A DNA stretch of 41,306 nucleotides from an uncultured Bacilli bacterium (lineage in GTDB: Bacteria > Bacillota_I > Bacilli_A > RF39 > UBA660): the NCBI GenBank assembly GCA_944359625.1, contig CALVSW010000009.1, positions 1-41,306 of the forward strand, given 5' to 3'. Each line of letters starts with the position of its first letter. The first letter of the stretch is position 1. Position numbers and translations under genes: made by a program. This document shows positions 1-7,898 of this stretch, one piece after another. The notes beneath the pieces were generated by a model. The model had not been told where the DNA came from, ran no database searches, and saw only the letters and a list, made by a program, of their open reading frames with translations.

Positions 1-106
1 TCTTTTATCTTCTAGTAAAATAGTAATAAAAAAGATAGATTTGACTTTTATTTAGTCTTTTCTATCTGAACTGTAACATTTTTTTTAATTTTTAAAACAA
101 AATATC

Positions 107-135
107 TTGCATGCAAGTATTTTTTATGATATATT
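107..135 (+). promoter_or_regulatory. Sigma-A type promoter of the tRNA pair
   Basis: A TTGCAT -35 box (107-112) and a TATATT -10 box (130-135) are separated by exactly 17 bases, so transcription would start near 142, nine bases before the first tRNA. This is the only good promoter seen ahead of the two tRNAs. Confidence 0.6.
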
Positions 136-150
136 TAATTAGTCAGAGAT

Positions 151-227
151 GGACCCCTAGCTCAATTGGTTAGAGCATCCGGCTCATAACCGGGCGGTTG
201 TAGGTTCAAGTCCTACGGGGTCCACCA
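151..227 (+). tRNA. tRNA-Ile2 (CAU anticodon, lysidine type)
   Basis: A full cloverleaf is visible: acceptor arms GGACCCC/GGGGTCC, a five-pair anticodon stem (178-182 with 190-194), anticodon CAT at 185-187, a T-arm and an encoded CCA (225-227). The CAT anticodon also fits elongator Met. The anticodon arm CCGGCTCATAACCGG and the GGACC acceptor start resemble the minor Ile tRNA of Firmicutes and mycoplasmas, whose C34 is converted to lysidine by TilS to read AUA. Elongator Met tRNAs usually carry GGTTCATACC here. AUA is abundant in the neighbouring genes. The Ile2 identity is inference from remembered sequences; the tRNA itself is certain. Confidence 0.85.
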
Positions 228-230
228 ATC

Positions 231-315
231 GCGGGTATGGCGGAATTGGCAGACGCACTAGACTTAGGATCTAGCGGAGAAATCCATGGGGGTTCAAGTC
301 CCTTTACCCGCACCA
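231..315 (+). tRNA. tRNA-Leu (UAG anticodon)
   Basis: A class II tRNA with acceptor arms GCGGGTA (231-237) and TACCCGC (305-311), anticodon stem CTAGA/TCTAG around anticodon TAG (265-267), a long variable arm and encoded CCA (313-315). It lies three bases after tRNA-Ile2, so the two are co-transcribed. Confidence 0.95.
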
Positions 316-413
316 AGTTGATAAAATTTACACATCATATATTGGTGTGTTTTTTTATTTTAAAAATAATAATAAAATGTTATAATTTAACAAAATTATA
401 TTTAGGAGAAAAT

Positions 414-611
414 ATGAGTTTATTAAAATTATTAGATAAAATAATAAATATTAATAATAAAAATAAAGAAAAAAATTATACAGAAAAGGAATTAGATATA
501 TATGGATTATCTAAAGAAGAAAAAGATTTAGTTAAAAAAGGATTATATAATCCTTGGGATTTTGAAGATGATGGTAAATTAGGTGATGATGACTATTATA
601 ATGAAAAATAA
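414..611 (+). CDS. Small acidic protein of unknown function (65 aa)
   Basis: Not a recognised family. The start is ATG 414, behind AGGAGA at 404-409. The same frame is open further upstream, but that part runs through tRNA-Leu and is an artefact. The product is hydrophilic: a lysine- and asparagine-rich N-terminal half followed by an acidic tail with a DDGKLGDDD-type run, and no membrane segment or signal peptide. A TATAAT at 381-386 may serve as its own -10 box. It ends shortly before a bidirectional terminator shared with the convergent neighbour. Confidence 0.6.
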   Translation: MSLLKLLDKIININNKNKEKNYTEKELDIYGLSKEEKDLVKKGLYNPWDFEDDGKLGDDDYYNEK

Positions 612-660
612 TTATTTTACTGACTTAATAGCCAAAATTTATAATAAATAAAAGATAATT

Positions 661-691
661 AAAAATTCTTCTTAAATTTAGAAGAATTTTT
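661..691. terminator. Bidirectional terminator
   Basis: A perfect 12-bp inverted repeat (661-672 with 680-691) around a seven-base loop has A-runs on the left arm and T-runs on the right arm. It sits between two convergent genes and can end transcription from both sides. Confidence 0.8.
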
Positions 692-694
692 AAT

Positions 695-1897
695 TTACAT
701 TAATTTTCTATTTAAACTTAATTCTCTTTTTTTAGAATTATTTGATACTAAACTTGTATTTAGTTTTTCTAATAATTCTTGATAATAATTTATTCTTTCT
801 ACTAAGCCCTTAAGAGGTAATTCACCTTTTATATTTTTTAAAGCATCAATTATTTTTCTTTCAATTAAATTAATACTAGCAATATCTAAATTACTATTTA
901 TAGATTTAATACTATCTGTAGTTTGTTTATTAATATTATCTTCTACTGAAGATACAAAATTATTAATTAATACTGTACTTATATCACTTGATTGAGTTAA
1001 AGAAGGTAATAAACATTTAGCATTATTTAATAATTCTTTATTTTCAGCTAAATTAAATGTTTTACCACTTTTAGAATAATAATTTGCACGAACTCCTATA
1101 ATATAACTTGCATCAAAGCGATATGTTCCAATTACATTACCAGAACCTGTCTTATCACTGATAACTACATTGCCAACTTCTAAATCGCCATTTTGATTTA
1201 ATCTTAATTCATAAGAGGTTGATACCACTTTGTTTTTAATAGAATTAAATTTTTCAGTTTTAATTAATTTTTTATTAGTAACTAAGTCATAAATAATCTG
1301 AATATTATTATAACTTAATACTATGCAAGTAGTATTAGCTAAAATTGATATACGATTAGTACTAAACGTTTTATCATTAACAGGCAATAAACTAGATATA
1401 TTTATATTAATTTTTACCAATTCTCTTAAAACATTAAAATTAGCATTATATGAAATACTTCTTGGATGTTTTTTACTGTAATTATTATTTGCATTTTTAA
1501 AAAAATGAATATCACCATCGTTACTAAAAATAAATTTTCTTTCAGAATTTTTAGAGTTTATGCCATACCAGATTATTTCACCAAAATCTATCATATAATT
1601 GATATCTTTTTTATTCATTAAAGTATTATTTCCAGTTAATACTTCAGAACATAAAGGAACACCAATTCCTTTACCATTAAAACAAGTATTTGTTAAATTG
1701 TATCTTGGTTTATATTTCCTTTCCATATCTAATACATCAGATCTATCAACTTCTTCATATATAGGTAAACAATAGGCATTACTTAATTGTTCCCACCAAC
1801 CTAAATTCCAACTACTCAAAAAATTTTGGGCATACTGCATTTCTTCTAATACTTTTGGAACTGCTATTAATTGTTCTTCTTTACTTAATTTATTCAT
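695..1897 (-). CDS. Unknown cytosolic protein (400 aa)
   Basis: No family recognised. The ATG at 1897 follows a clear GGAGG site, so the start is firm. No signal peptide or membrane segment is visible. The N-terminal part (about residues 1-60) has a Trp-rich patch around NLGWWEQ. The middle is a mixed beta-strand-like region with several NGD/NIQ turns (about 110-285). The last 100 residues look helical and charged. Length and composition resemble two other unrecognised proteins in this window (460 aa and 313 aa), but I see no convincing shared motif. It is a single gene, divergent from the ThyX-like gene with about 110 bp between them. Confidence 0.75.
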   Translation of the reverse strand: MNKLSKEEQLIAVPKVLEEMQYAQNFLSSWNLGWWEQLSNAYCLPIYEEVDRSDVLDMERKYKPRYNLTNTCFNGKGIGVPLCSEVLTGNNTLMNKKDINYMIDFGEIIWYGINSKNSERKFIFSNDGDIHFFKNANNNYSKKHPRSISYNANFNVLRELVKININISSLLPVNDKTFSTNRISILANTTCIVLSYNNIQIIYDLVTNKKLIKTEKFNSIKNKVVSTSYELRLNQNGDLEVGNVVISDKTGSGNVIGTYRFDASYIIGVRANYYSKSGKTFNLAENKELLNNAKCLLPSLTQSSDISTVLINNFVSSVEDNINKQTTDSIKSINSNLDIASINLIERKIIDALKNIKGELPLKGLVERINYYQELLEKLNTSLVSNNSKKRELSLNRKLM

Positions 1898-2007
1898 ATT
1901 TCCTCCAACTTGCTTTATATTTTACAATAAATTTAATTAAAAAAACAATATTTAATATGATATAATCGAGTAAGAAAGAATAAAAGTGGTTATAAGGAGG
2001 AGATAAA

Positions 2008-3195
2008 ATGAATATAAGTATACTACCTAATCAATTTTTAAAGAATAATGGTACTTTTGATAAGGAAGAAGCTATTAAATTATGTGGTAAAATAGCAGGT
2101 GTTTGCTATGATAAAGAGGGATTCAATCATCTTAAAGATGAACCTATTGATAAAACATTAAAAAGAGTAAATACAACTTTAAATAATGGACATCACAGTG
2201 TTTATGATCATATTACAATAAACTTTAATATTGAAAATATTCCTAAAATGCTTGCAATGGTAATTAATAATCAACCACAATATACTACAAGTGAAAAATC
2301 GGCTAGATATACACCAATAGTTAGAAAAGATAATTCAATTATTACGGAAAGAGAAGAACAATTATATAATAAATGGTTAAATATATTTAAAATAAAAATT
2401 AAAGCTAAATATGGAAATGTTTATAGTGATTTTAAAATAAAAACATTAGCTCAAGAAAATGCTAGATACTTAGTAACGGTATTTATGCCTACACAAATGA
2501 TATATTCAACATCTTTAAGACAAATAAATTATATAGCTTCTTGGATGCTAGAATATATAGATAATGCTAATTTAAATGATAACTTTGAATATAATTTAAG
2601 TAAAAGTATGCAAGAATTTATAAATTGTTTAGATAAATTAAATGTTCTTGATGATAGATTAATGACTAATGAAAAACATCGAAGTTTATCTCTATTTGGT
2701 AAAGATCTAGATAAAAGAGAAGAGTACTTTGGATATGTTTATACTACTAATTATTATGGAACTTATTCCGAACTTGCCCAAGGTCAAAGACACAAAACAC
2801 TTGATTATCAAATGGAAAGATTAAAGGAAAAGAAATATATTATGCCAACAATTATAAAGGGTGATAAACCTTTAGAATTGGAGTGGTTAAACGATATAAA
2901 TTCAGTAAAAAATGTTACGCCACAAGGAGAAATGATTTTAATTAATGAATCAGGAACTTATGATAATTTTATCTTAAAATGTAAGGAAAGATTGTGTTCC
3001 GCTGCTCAACTTGAAATTATGTTACAAACAAAAGAAACTTTATTAAAGTATAAAAAAGCTCTAGAAGAGAAAGATAATCCACTTGCATTAGATATTTTAA
3101 AATATTCTCATGGTGCAAGATGTACTTTTCCTGATTATCAATGTCCAAAAGATTGTGGTTTTAAAGAAGGAAAAACACTTACAAGAAAAATTTAA
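2008..3195 (+). CDS. thyX: Divergent, extended ThyX-like FAD-dependent thymidylate synthase
   Basis: ThyX makes dTMP from dUMP using FAD and methylene-tetrahydrofolate. The ThyX signature layout is recognisable: GHHSVYDH at residues 61-68 (usual GHxSxxEH), then a beta strand and TSEKSARY at 94-101 where family members have the SxNxxSxRY end of the motif. The RHR preceding it is missing (INNQPQY instead). An AQGQRHK stretch near residue 260 could supply the arginine/histidine. At 395 aa it is far longer than the usual 220-250, with a C-terminal extension carrying three cysteines (CTFPDYQCPKDC). AGGAGG precedes ATG 2008, and TATAAT at 1961-1966 is a likely -10 box. Family assignment is fairly sure; activity is not. 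Confidence 0.7.
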   Translation: MNISILPNQFLKNNGTFDKEEAIKLCGKIAGVCYDKEGFNHLKDEPIDKTLKRVNTTLNNGHHSVYDHITINFNIENIPKMLAMVINNQPQYTTSEKSARYTPIVRKDNSIITEREEQLYNKWLNIFKIKIKAKYGNVYSDFKIKTLAQENARYLVTVFMPTQMIYSTSLRQINYIASWMLEYIDNANLNDNFEYNLSKSMQEFINCLDKLNVLDDRLMTNEKHRSLSLFGKDLDKREEYFGYVYTTNYYGTYSELAQGQRHKTLDYQMERLKEKKYIMPTIIKGDKPLELEWLNDINSVKNVTPQGEMILINESGTYDNFILKCKERLCSAAQLEIMLQTKETLLKYKKALEEKDNPLALDILKYSHGARCTFPDYQCPKDCGFKEGKTLTRKI

Positions 3196-3198
3196 ATT

Positions 3199-3220
3199 AC
3201 TAACTTATGTTAGTTTTTTT
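3199..3220 (+). terminator. Rho-independent terminator after thyX-like gene
   Basis: ACTAAC-TTAT-GTTAGT hairpin (3199-3214) followed by a run of T starting four bases after the thyX stop. It separates thyX from the next operon. Confidence 0.8.
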
Positions 3221-3222
3221 AG

Positions 3223-3250
3223 TTGTTTTAAATACTTATTTTGTTATAAT
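3223..3250 (+). promoter_or_regulatory. Promoter of the HAD/HipA-like gene group
   Basis: TTGTTT (3223-3228) and a perfect TATAAT (3245-3250) spaced by 16 bases lie between the thyX terminator and the AGGAG site (3261-3265) of the HAD gene. Confidence 0.5.
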
Positions 3251-3271
3251 TAAGTATATAAGGAGTTAAAC

Positions 3272-3862
3272 ATGGAAAAGAAAAATATTTTATTAGATGT
3301 TGATGAAGTAATATGCTTTGCAGGATTTTTAGATTATGCTAATGAATTTATGAATACTAATTATGAAATAGATGATATCAAAACTTATTTTATTGATGAT
3401 ACAATTATTCCTCAAAATAAAATTAAAGAATATAATAAATTTTTAAATAGTAAAAATATATATGAAAATGCCCATATTTTACCAAATGCAATTGAAAGTA
3501 TTAAAAAATTAAGTGAATATTATAATATTATTATTTGTTCAGCTTGTATTAATCCTTATGATGTTGAAAATTCTGGTAAATACTTTAAAGATAAATATGA
3601 CTTTTTAATAAAAACCTTACCATTTTTAAAACCAGAAAATTTTATATTTACTAATACCAAAAATATAATTAAAGCTGATATTCAAATAGATGATCGCGTA
3701 TCTAATTTAGTAAATGATATACCTATTAAAATATTATTTCCTTCATATCATAATAAAGAAATAGCAGATGAATATCTATCCAGTAAAAATATTATCCGTG
3801 CTGGTAAAGATTGGCGTACTGGCTGGCAAAATGTATTAAATATATTAATCAAGGAAAAGTGA
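3272..3862 (+). CDS. HAD-family 5'(3')-deoxyribonucleotidase-like phosphatase
   Basis: A 196-aa HAD hydrolase of the NT5C type, which removes phosphate from deoxyribonucleoside monophosphates. Motif I is DVDEV with the nucleophile Asp9 and the acid/base Asp11. The motif II Ser is in ICSA (Ser90), and motif III is the Asp140-Asp141 pair in IDDR. A compact cap lies between residues about 20 and 75. Length suits the family (about 180-200). AGGAG precedes ATG 3272. It is five bases upstream of the HipA-like gene and so co-transcribed with it. A role in dNMP turnover alongside the ThyX-like gene next door is plausible but inferred. Confidence 0.75.
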   Translation: MEKKNILLDVDEVICFAGFLDYANEFMNTNYEIDDIKTYFIDDTIIPQNKIKEYNKFLNSKNIYENAHILPNAIESIKKLSEYYNIIICSACINPYDVENSGKYFKDKYDFLIKTLPFLKPENFIFTNTKNIIKADIQIDDRVSNLVNDIPIKILFPSYHNKEIADEYLSSKNIIRAGKDWRTGWQNVLNILIKEK

Positions 3863-3867
3863 TAAAT

Positions 3868-4779
3868 ATGGATAGTAAATTTTTAAAAGGTAAAAAATAT
3901 ATAGATTTAACTAGTTATTTTAATAAAAATAATATTAGTGAAAATGATTTAAAAATAGATAGTGAAAACGGAATTGAATATAATAATAAAATCTACTATT
4001 TAAAAGAAATAAAAACTGATTTAAATACTTTATATTGTGAATTAATTGTAGTAAAATTATTAGATAAGTTAAATATTCCTCATGTTAAATATTATTTAGC
4101 AGATTTTTTTGGTAAAGCATATTTAATGTCTGAATCGTTTAAAAAAGAAGGAAATAGCTATGTTTCTGGAGAAAAAATATTAGAAGATTATCGAAATGCT
4201 ATTAAAGAAAAGTATCAACTTAGTGATATGAATAATTTAGAAACTATTTGGAATGCTCTTTTATATAGGTATAACCATATTTATGGAAAAGATAAAGGAA
4301 ATTATATAGTAGCTAAATTAATGAATCAGTTAACTACTGTTATTTCATTTGATATCGTTACTGATAATGAAGATCGCTATTATAGTAATTGGGTGGTAGA
4401 AGAAGGAATTAATCATATTTCTCTAAGTAAAATGTTTGATAATGAATATATGTTAAATTCTTATTTAGATGATGAAAGTCTAAACTCTTTTGCTTTAGGA
4501 ATCTATCCTGAAGATACTGAACATTTTATAAATTACGTAGATGTAATTAAAAAGTATATTAGAGATTCATCCAGTGAATTTATAGATAAATTAATTATGG
4601 TTTATAATACATTAAGTATTGATGTCTTTTTACAATGTATAAAAGAAGTTGAAGAAGAATTTCAGTTTATAATACCTAGTGAAAATAGACAATTAATTAT
4701 AAATAGTTATAAAAAACATTATGAATTATTAGGGCAAATTTTAAACGATTATCAATTACATCCTAGTAGATTAATATAA
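3868..4779 (+). CDS. HipA-like kinase-fold protein (303 aa)
   Basis: Start placed at ATG 3868, five bases after the HAD stop, behind AAGGAAAA. The frame is open upstream but overlaps the HAD gene. The pattern follows HipA/CtkA-like Ser/Thr kinases: Lys46 in YLKEIK as possible ATP-binding lysine, Glu58 in the next helix, a LxxPHVKYYL strand, then TDNEDRYYSNW (165-175) like the family's N(T)DRHxxN catalytic loop, and FDNE (190-193) like the metal-binding D. No N-terminal HipA subdomain or HipB partner is seen. The family call is from motif layout only; kinase activity, target and any toxin role are unproven. Confidence 0.45.
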   Translation: MDSKFLKGKKYIDLTSYFNKNNISENDLKIDSENGIEYNNKIYYLKEIKTDLNTLYCELIVVKLLDKLNIPHVKYYLADFFGKAYLMSESFKKEGNSYVSGEKILEDYRNAIKEKYQLSDMNNLETIWNALLYRYNHIYGKDKGNYIVAKLMNQLTTVISFDIVTDNEDRYYSNWVVEEGINHISLSKMFDNEYMLNSYLDDESLNSFALGIYPEDTEHFINYVDVIKKYIRDSSSEFIDKLIMVYNTLSIDVFLQCIKEVEEEFQFIIPSENRQLIINSYKKHYELLGQILNDYQLHPSRLI

Positions 4780-4809
4780 TATATGATATGATATATTTGG
4801 AGTGGTAAA

Positions 4810-5463
4810 GTGAAAAGTGAAAATTTTTATGAAATGAAAAGATGCAAGATGGACTGGCTTGATGATATTTATTATGGTACTAAATCTTCTCAAGGAACTA
4901 GAAATGCTATTAATGCGATAAAATTTGTTTTATTTGATGATACTAGTGTTATTCCTGATGGTTTAGAAATAGGAGATAAATATGAATTTATATCATCAAG
5001 AAAAGATGGAAGAGCTAAAGCTAAAATGTTGCAAAAAATTGATCTAGATCAAATATTATGTAAATATGCTATGCAATCTTTTGGTATAAAAAATATACCT
5101 TTTCATGTCAGTTATGATGAGTATGATAAACTAAAGAAAAAGAATTTAATTCAACAAAAATATACGATGGAATATGTAGTAGAATTAATGGCTTTTGCTT
5201 TAACAGATAGTATTTATGGAGGGTATTTATTTTTAAATGCAAATAAATTTATGAAAAATATATTATTAGATAGTTTGATTAATGAACGATATATTGAAGA
5301 AAAATATCAAGAACTTGATTCATTTACTGGTACTTTAGAAAATAGGGATATTCCTGATGAGATAAAAAAGGGGTATTTAGAAAATTTTAATAAATTAGAT
5401 GATGATTTTTTAAATATAAAAAGAAGAGATAATAGTTATCTTAATTATGTAGGAGAAAATTAG
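4810..5463 (+). CDS. Unknown protein downstream of the HipA-like gene (217 aa)
   Basis: Not recognised. GTG 4810 is preceded by GGAG at 4799-4802 with good spacing. The later in-frame ATG codons have no ribosome site. The product is soluble and mixed alpha/beta, with a charged helical C-terminal third and no signal or membrane segment. It starts 30 bases after the HipA-like gene and ends one base before the next start, so it belongs to the same transcription unit. The neighbourhood suggests it acts with the kinase-like protein, but nothing in the sequence proves that. Confidence 0.7.
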   Translation: MKSENFYEMKRCKMDWLDDIYYGTKSSQGTRNAINAIKFVLFDDTSVIPDGLEIGDKYEFISSRKDGRAKAKMLQKIDLDQILCKYAMQSFGIKNIPFHVSYDEYDKLKKKNLIQQKYTMEYVVELMAFALTDSIYGGYLFLNANKFMKNILLDSLINERYIEEKYQELDSFTGTLENRDIPDEIKKGYLENFNKLDDDFLNIKRRDNSYLNYVGEN

Positions 5464-5464
5464 A

Positions 5465-7072
5465 ATGAAAAATGTAATTAAAAGTTTAATCATTACCTTA
5501 GTATTAGGACTAATTGTTTATTATATAACGATACCTGCTTTAAATGTAACTAGTTTGGGTTTTTGGGCATTTCTATTAAGTGTTGGTCTAATCTATATCT
5601 TTGTTTTTACTAGTTTCTTAGTTACTAGTCCAGTAAAAATTATAAATAAAGTTAAAAAAGAAGATATTCCTCTTTCTATTAATGTTGTACTAGCTAGTTT
5701 TTTTATAATTATTATAGGAATATTTACTATTAACTTTATCTTATCACCTATATTTTTTGCTAAGGATTATTCTAAAAGAATTACTGTTAATCAAAATACT
5801 AGTTTTATAGATGATATAAAAGAAGTTGATTTTAACCAAATTCCTTTATTAGATAAAGCATCTACGACTAAATTAGGAGATCGCACTATGGGGCAACAAA
5901 CATCATGGGTTAGTCAATTTTATGTAAGTGATTTATATACCCAAATTAATTATAATAATGAAATTATTCGTGTTACTCCTTTAGAATATGATGGCTTAAT
6001 AAAATATTTTACTAATCGTAAAGATGGTATAAAAGGGTATATTACAGTTAATTCAGTTAATGGCCAAGCTAATCTAGAAGTACTAAATGAAGGTATGAAA
6101 TATATGCCTAGTGCTTATTTAAATGAAGATTTATATCGCAAATTAAGATTTACTTATCCTACATTAATATTTGATGAAGCTAATTTTGAATTAGATGATA
6201 ATGGCAAACCTTATTGGATTATACCTTATATTAAATATGTAGGTATAGGTATTAGAAAAGATATTATTGGAGCTATTATCTTAGATCCTGTTACAGGTGA
6301 TTCTACTAAATATAAAGCAGAAGATATTCCTAAATGGGTCGATCATGTTTATAATGCTGATTTGATTATTGAATCTTTAAATGACTGGGGAAATTATCAA
6401 AATGGTTTTTTAAATAGTATTTTTGGTCAAAAAGATGTTGTTAATACAACAGAAGGATATAATTATTTAACATTTGATGATGATGTCTATTTATATACAG
6501 GTATTACTAGTGTTGCAGCAGATGAATCAAATATTGGTTTTGTTTTAACTAATCTTCGTACTAAAGAAACAAAATATTACAATGTTCCAGGTGCCGAAGA
6601 ATATAGTGCGATGAAATCAAGTGAAGGGTTAGTTCAGGAAAAAGGTTATGAAGCAACCTTTCCATTATTAATTAATTTAAATAATCGTCCTACTTATTTA
6701 ATGAGTTTAAAAGATGCAGCTGGATTAGTAAAAATGTATGCCTTTGTTGATGTTGAAGATTATCAAAAAGTAGTTACTACGGAAGCATCTTTAGGAATAG
6801 AAGAAGCTGCAAGAAGATATCTTAACGAAGTTAGTTTTGATAATAGTAATGCTAATATAATTACTAAAGAAATTACTATAAATAGTATTATTTCAGCTAT
6901 AATAGATGGTAATACATATTATTATATAACTGATACTGATAATAATCGTTATTCATTATCTATTAAAGTTAATACTAGTCTTATTCCTTTTCTAAGTGAT
7001 AATGATAAGGTTGAAATAAAATATCGAGAAAATAATAATATAAATGAAATAATTGATATTAAAACAATTTAA
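5465..7072 (+). CDS. Membrane-anchored extracytoplasmic protein, unknown (535 aa)
   Basis: Three hydrophobic segments near residues 5-25, 32-54 and 74-96 are followed by a soluble domain of about 430 residues, probably outside the cell. That domain contains conserved-looking blocks such as LDPVTGDSTKY (about 270) and YLYTGITSVAADESNIGF (about 345). Proteins of this general build occur across Firmicutes without a firm function; I do not recognise the domain. ATG 5465 starts one base after the previous stop, inside a coupled operon. A bidirectional terminator lies directly on its stop codon. Confidence 0.75.
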   Translation: MKNVIKSLIITLVLGLIVYYITIPALNVTSLGFWAFLLSVGLIYIFVFTSFLVTSPVKIINKVKKEDIPLSINVVLASFFIIIIGIFTINFILSPIFFAKDYSKRITVNQNTSFIDDIKEVDFNQIPLLDKASTTKLGDRTMGQQTSWVSQFYVSDLYTQINYNNEIIRVTPLEYDGLIKYFTNRKDGIKGYITVNSVNGQANLEVLNEGMKYMPSAYLNEDLYRKLRFTYPTLIFDEANFELDDNGKPYWIIPYIKYVGIGIRKDIIGAIILDPVTGDSTKYKAEDIPKWVDHVYNADLIIESLNDWGNYQNGFLNSIFGQKDVVNTTEGYNYLTFDDDVYLYTGITSVAADESNIGFVLTNLRTKETKYYNVPGAEEYSAMKSSEGLVQEKGYEATFPLLINLNNRPTYLMSLKDAAGLVKMYAFVDVEDYQKVVTTEASLGIEEAARRYLNEVSFDNSNANIITKEITINSIISAIIDGNTYYYITDTDNNRYSLSIKVNTSLIPFLSDNDKVEIKYRENNNINEIIDIKTI

Positions 7073-7095
7073 AAGTGCTAGTAAATAGCACTTTT
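7071..7095. terminator. Bidirectional terminator
   Basis: AAAAGTGCTA (7071-7080) pairs perfectly with TAGCACTTTT (7086-7095) across a five-base loop. It ends the upstream membrane-protein operon and the convergent 30-aa gene. Confidence 0.85.
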
Positions 7096-7100
7096 AATTA

Positions 7101-7193
7101 TTATATAAACATTGCCGCAAATGTTGCAAAAACTCCTAATAACATTATAATTAACATTATCCATACAGCAATTTTTCTTGTTTTCTTCTTCAT
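7101..7193 (-). CDS. 30-aa single-span membrane peptide
   Basis: A complete tiny gene. It has an AGGAGG site (complement of 7202-7207), ATG at 7193 after eight bases, 30 codons and stop at 7101. The peptide has a very basic start (MKKKTRK) and one hydrophobic span (about residues 9-30), the usual build of small single-span membrane proteins; it looks like the DUF4044 type, though I cannot confirm that. It has its own near-consensus promoter and shares a terminator with the convergent gene, so the unit is self-contained. Function unknown. Confidence 0.75.
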   Translation of the reverse strand: MKKKTRKIAVWIMLIIMLLGVFATFAAMFI

Positions 7194-7219
7194 TTTATAC
7201 GCCTCCTAAATTCATAATA

Positions 7220-7248
7220 ATTTTATCATAAAATTTTATAAAAGCCAA
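7220..7248 (-). promoter_or_regulatory. Promoter of the 30-aa membrane peptide gene
   Basis: Read on the minus strand: TTGGCT (7248-7243), 17 bases, TAAAAT (7225-7220), then the AGGAGG site. Good spacing and direct placement ahead of the small gene. Confidence 0.6.
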
Positions 7249-7271
7249 TATACTTAGCTAGGTGATACAAA

Positions 7272-7856
7272 TTGAACTATGTAAAAAAGAATAAGAATAT
7301 AATAATATTTTTAAGTATTATATTAATTATCGGCTTAGTTTGTGGAATTATACTAGGTATTTATCAATCAAGTAGTTTTAAAGAACTTTTTATTACTAAT
7401 AAAACTACTATAAGAGAAATGATATTAAATAATGATATAAATAATATTGGTTCTCATTTATTAATTTTAAGTATTCTTTTAATAAGTAATTCGTTAGTAA
7501 TTACTTATTTATTTAGTATTATTTACTTATTTTATAATAGTCTTGCTATTGGTTTTAATATATATCTATTAACAATTATTTATGGGTTAAAAGGCTTAAT
7601 ATTTAGTTTATTATATAATTTAGTATTTAAATTAATTTTTATAAGTTTATTATTATTCTTTTTAATTAAAGGATTATTAATTAGTAAACAAATATACTTA
7701 TATTTTATACATAATAAACTTTCTATAAAAAAATATCTTAAAAAAAACTATTTAGTTTCTATTAGTATTATTGTAATAATATGTATAATAGATATAATCT
7801 TTAAATATAAGGGATTACATATTACTAAGTATTTAATTAGTATTTGTGGACTTTAA
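7272..7856 (+). CDS. spoIIM: SpoIIM-like sporulation membrane protein
   Basis: SpoIIM works with SpoIID and SpoIIP in peptidoglycan remodelling during engulfment of the forespore. This 194-aa protein has the family build and near-usual length (about 210): an N-terminal span (10-31), a long outer loop (32-60), then four closely packed spans (62-88, 89-107, 109-137, 160-180). The loop between the first two ends in a short NNIGSH-type turn. Start is TTG 7272 after AGGTGAT; no better start exists downstream. Strongly hydrophobic, so the assignment rests on topology, length and the presence of other sporulation genes rather than catalytic residues. Confidence 0.65.
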   Translation: MNYVKKNKNIIIFLSIILIIGLVCGIILGIYQSSSFKELFITNKTTIREMILNNDINNIGSHLLILSILLISNSLVITYLFSIIYLFYNSLAIGFNIYLLTIIYGLKGLIFSLLYNLVFKLIFISLLLFFLIKGLLISKQIYLYFIHNKLSIKKYLKKNYLVSISIIVIICIIDIIFKYKGLHITKYLISICGL

Positions 7857-7898
7857 CTTTCAATTTTGATAAAATAAGCATAAGAAGAAGGGATAATC

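Noticed and set aside
33..67. Imperfect hairpin (AGATAGA/TCTATCT with GACT/AGTC) near the window start
   Set aside because: It has a TTT/TTT internal loop and no immediate T-run, and the upstream gene is outside the window; could be a terminator but is not supportable.
237..413. Reading frame starting inside tRNA-Leu and running into the 65-aa gene
   Set aside because: The upstream part is tRNA and intergenic DNA; a proper ribosome site and ATG are at 404-416.
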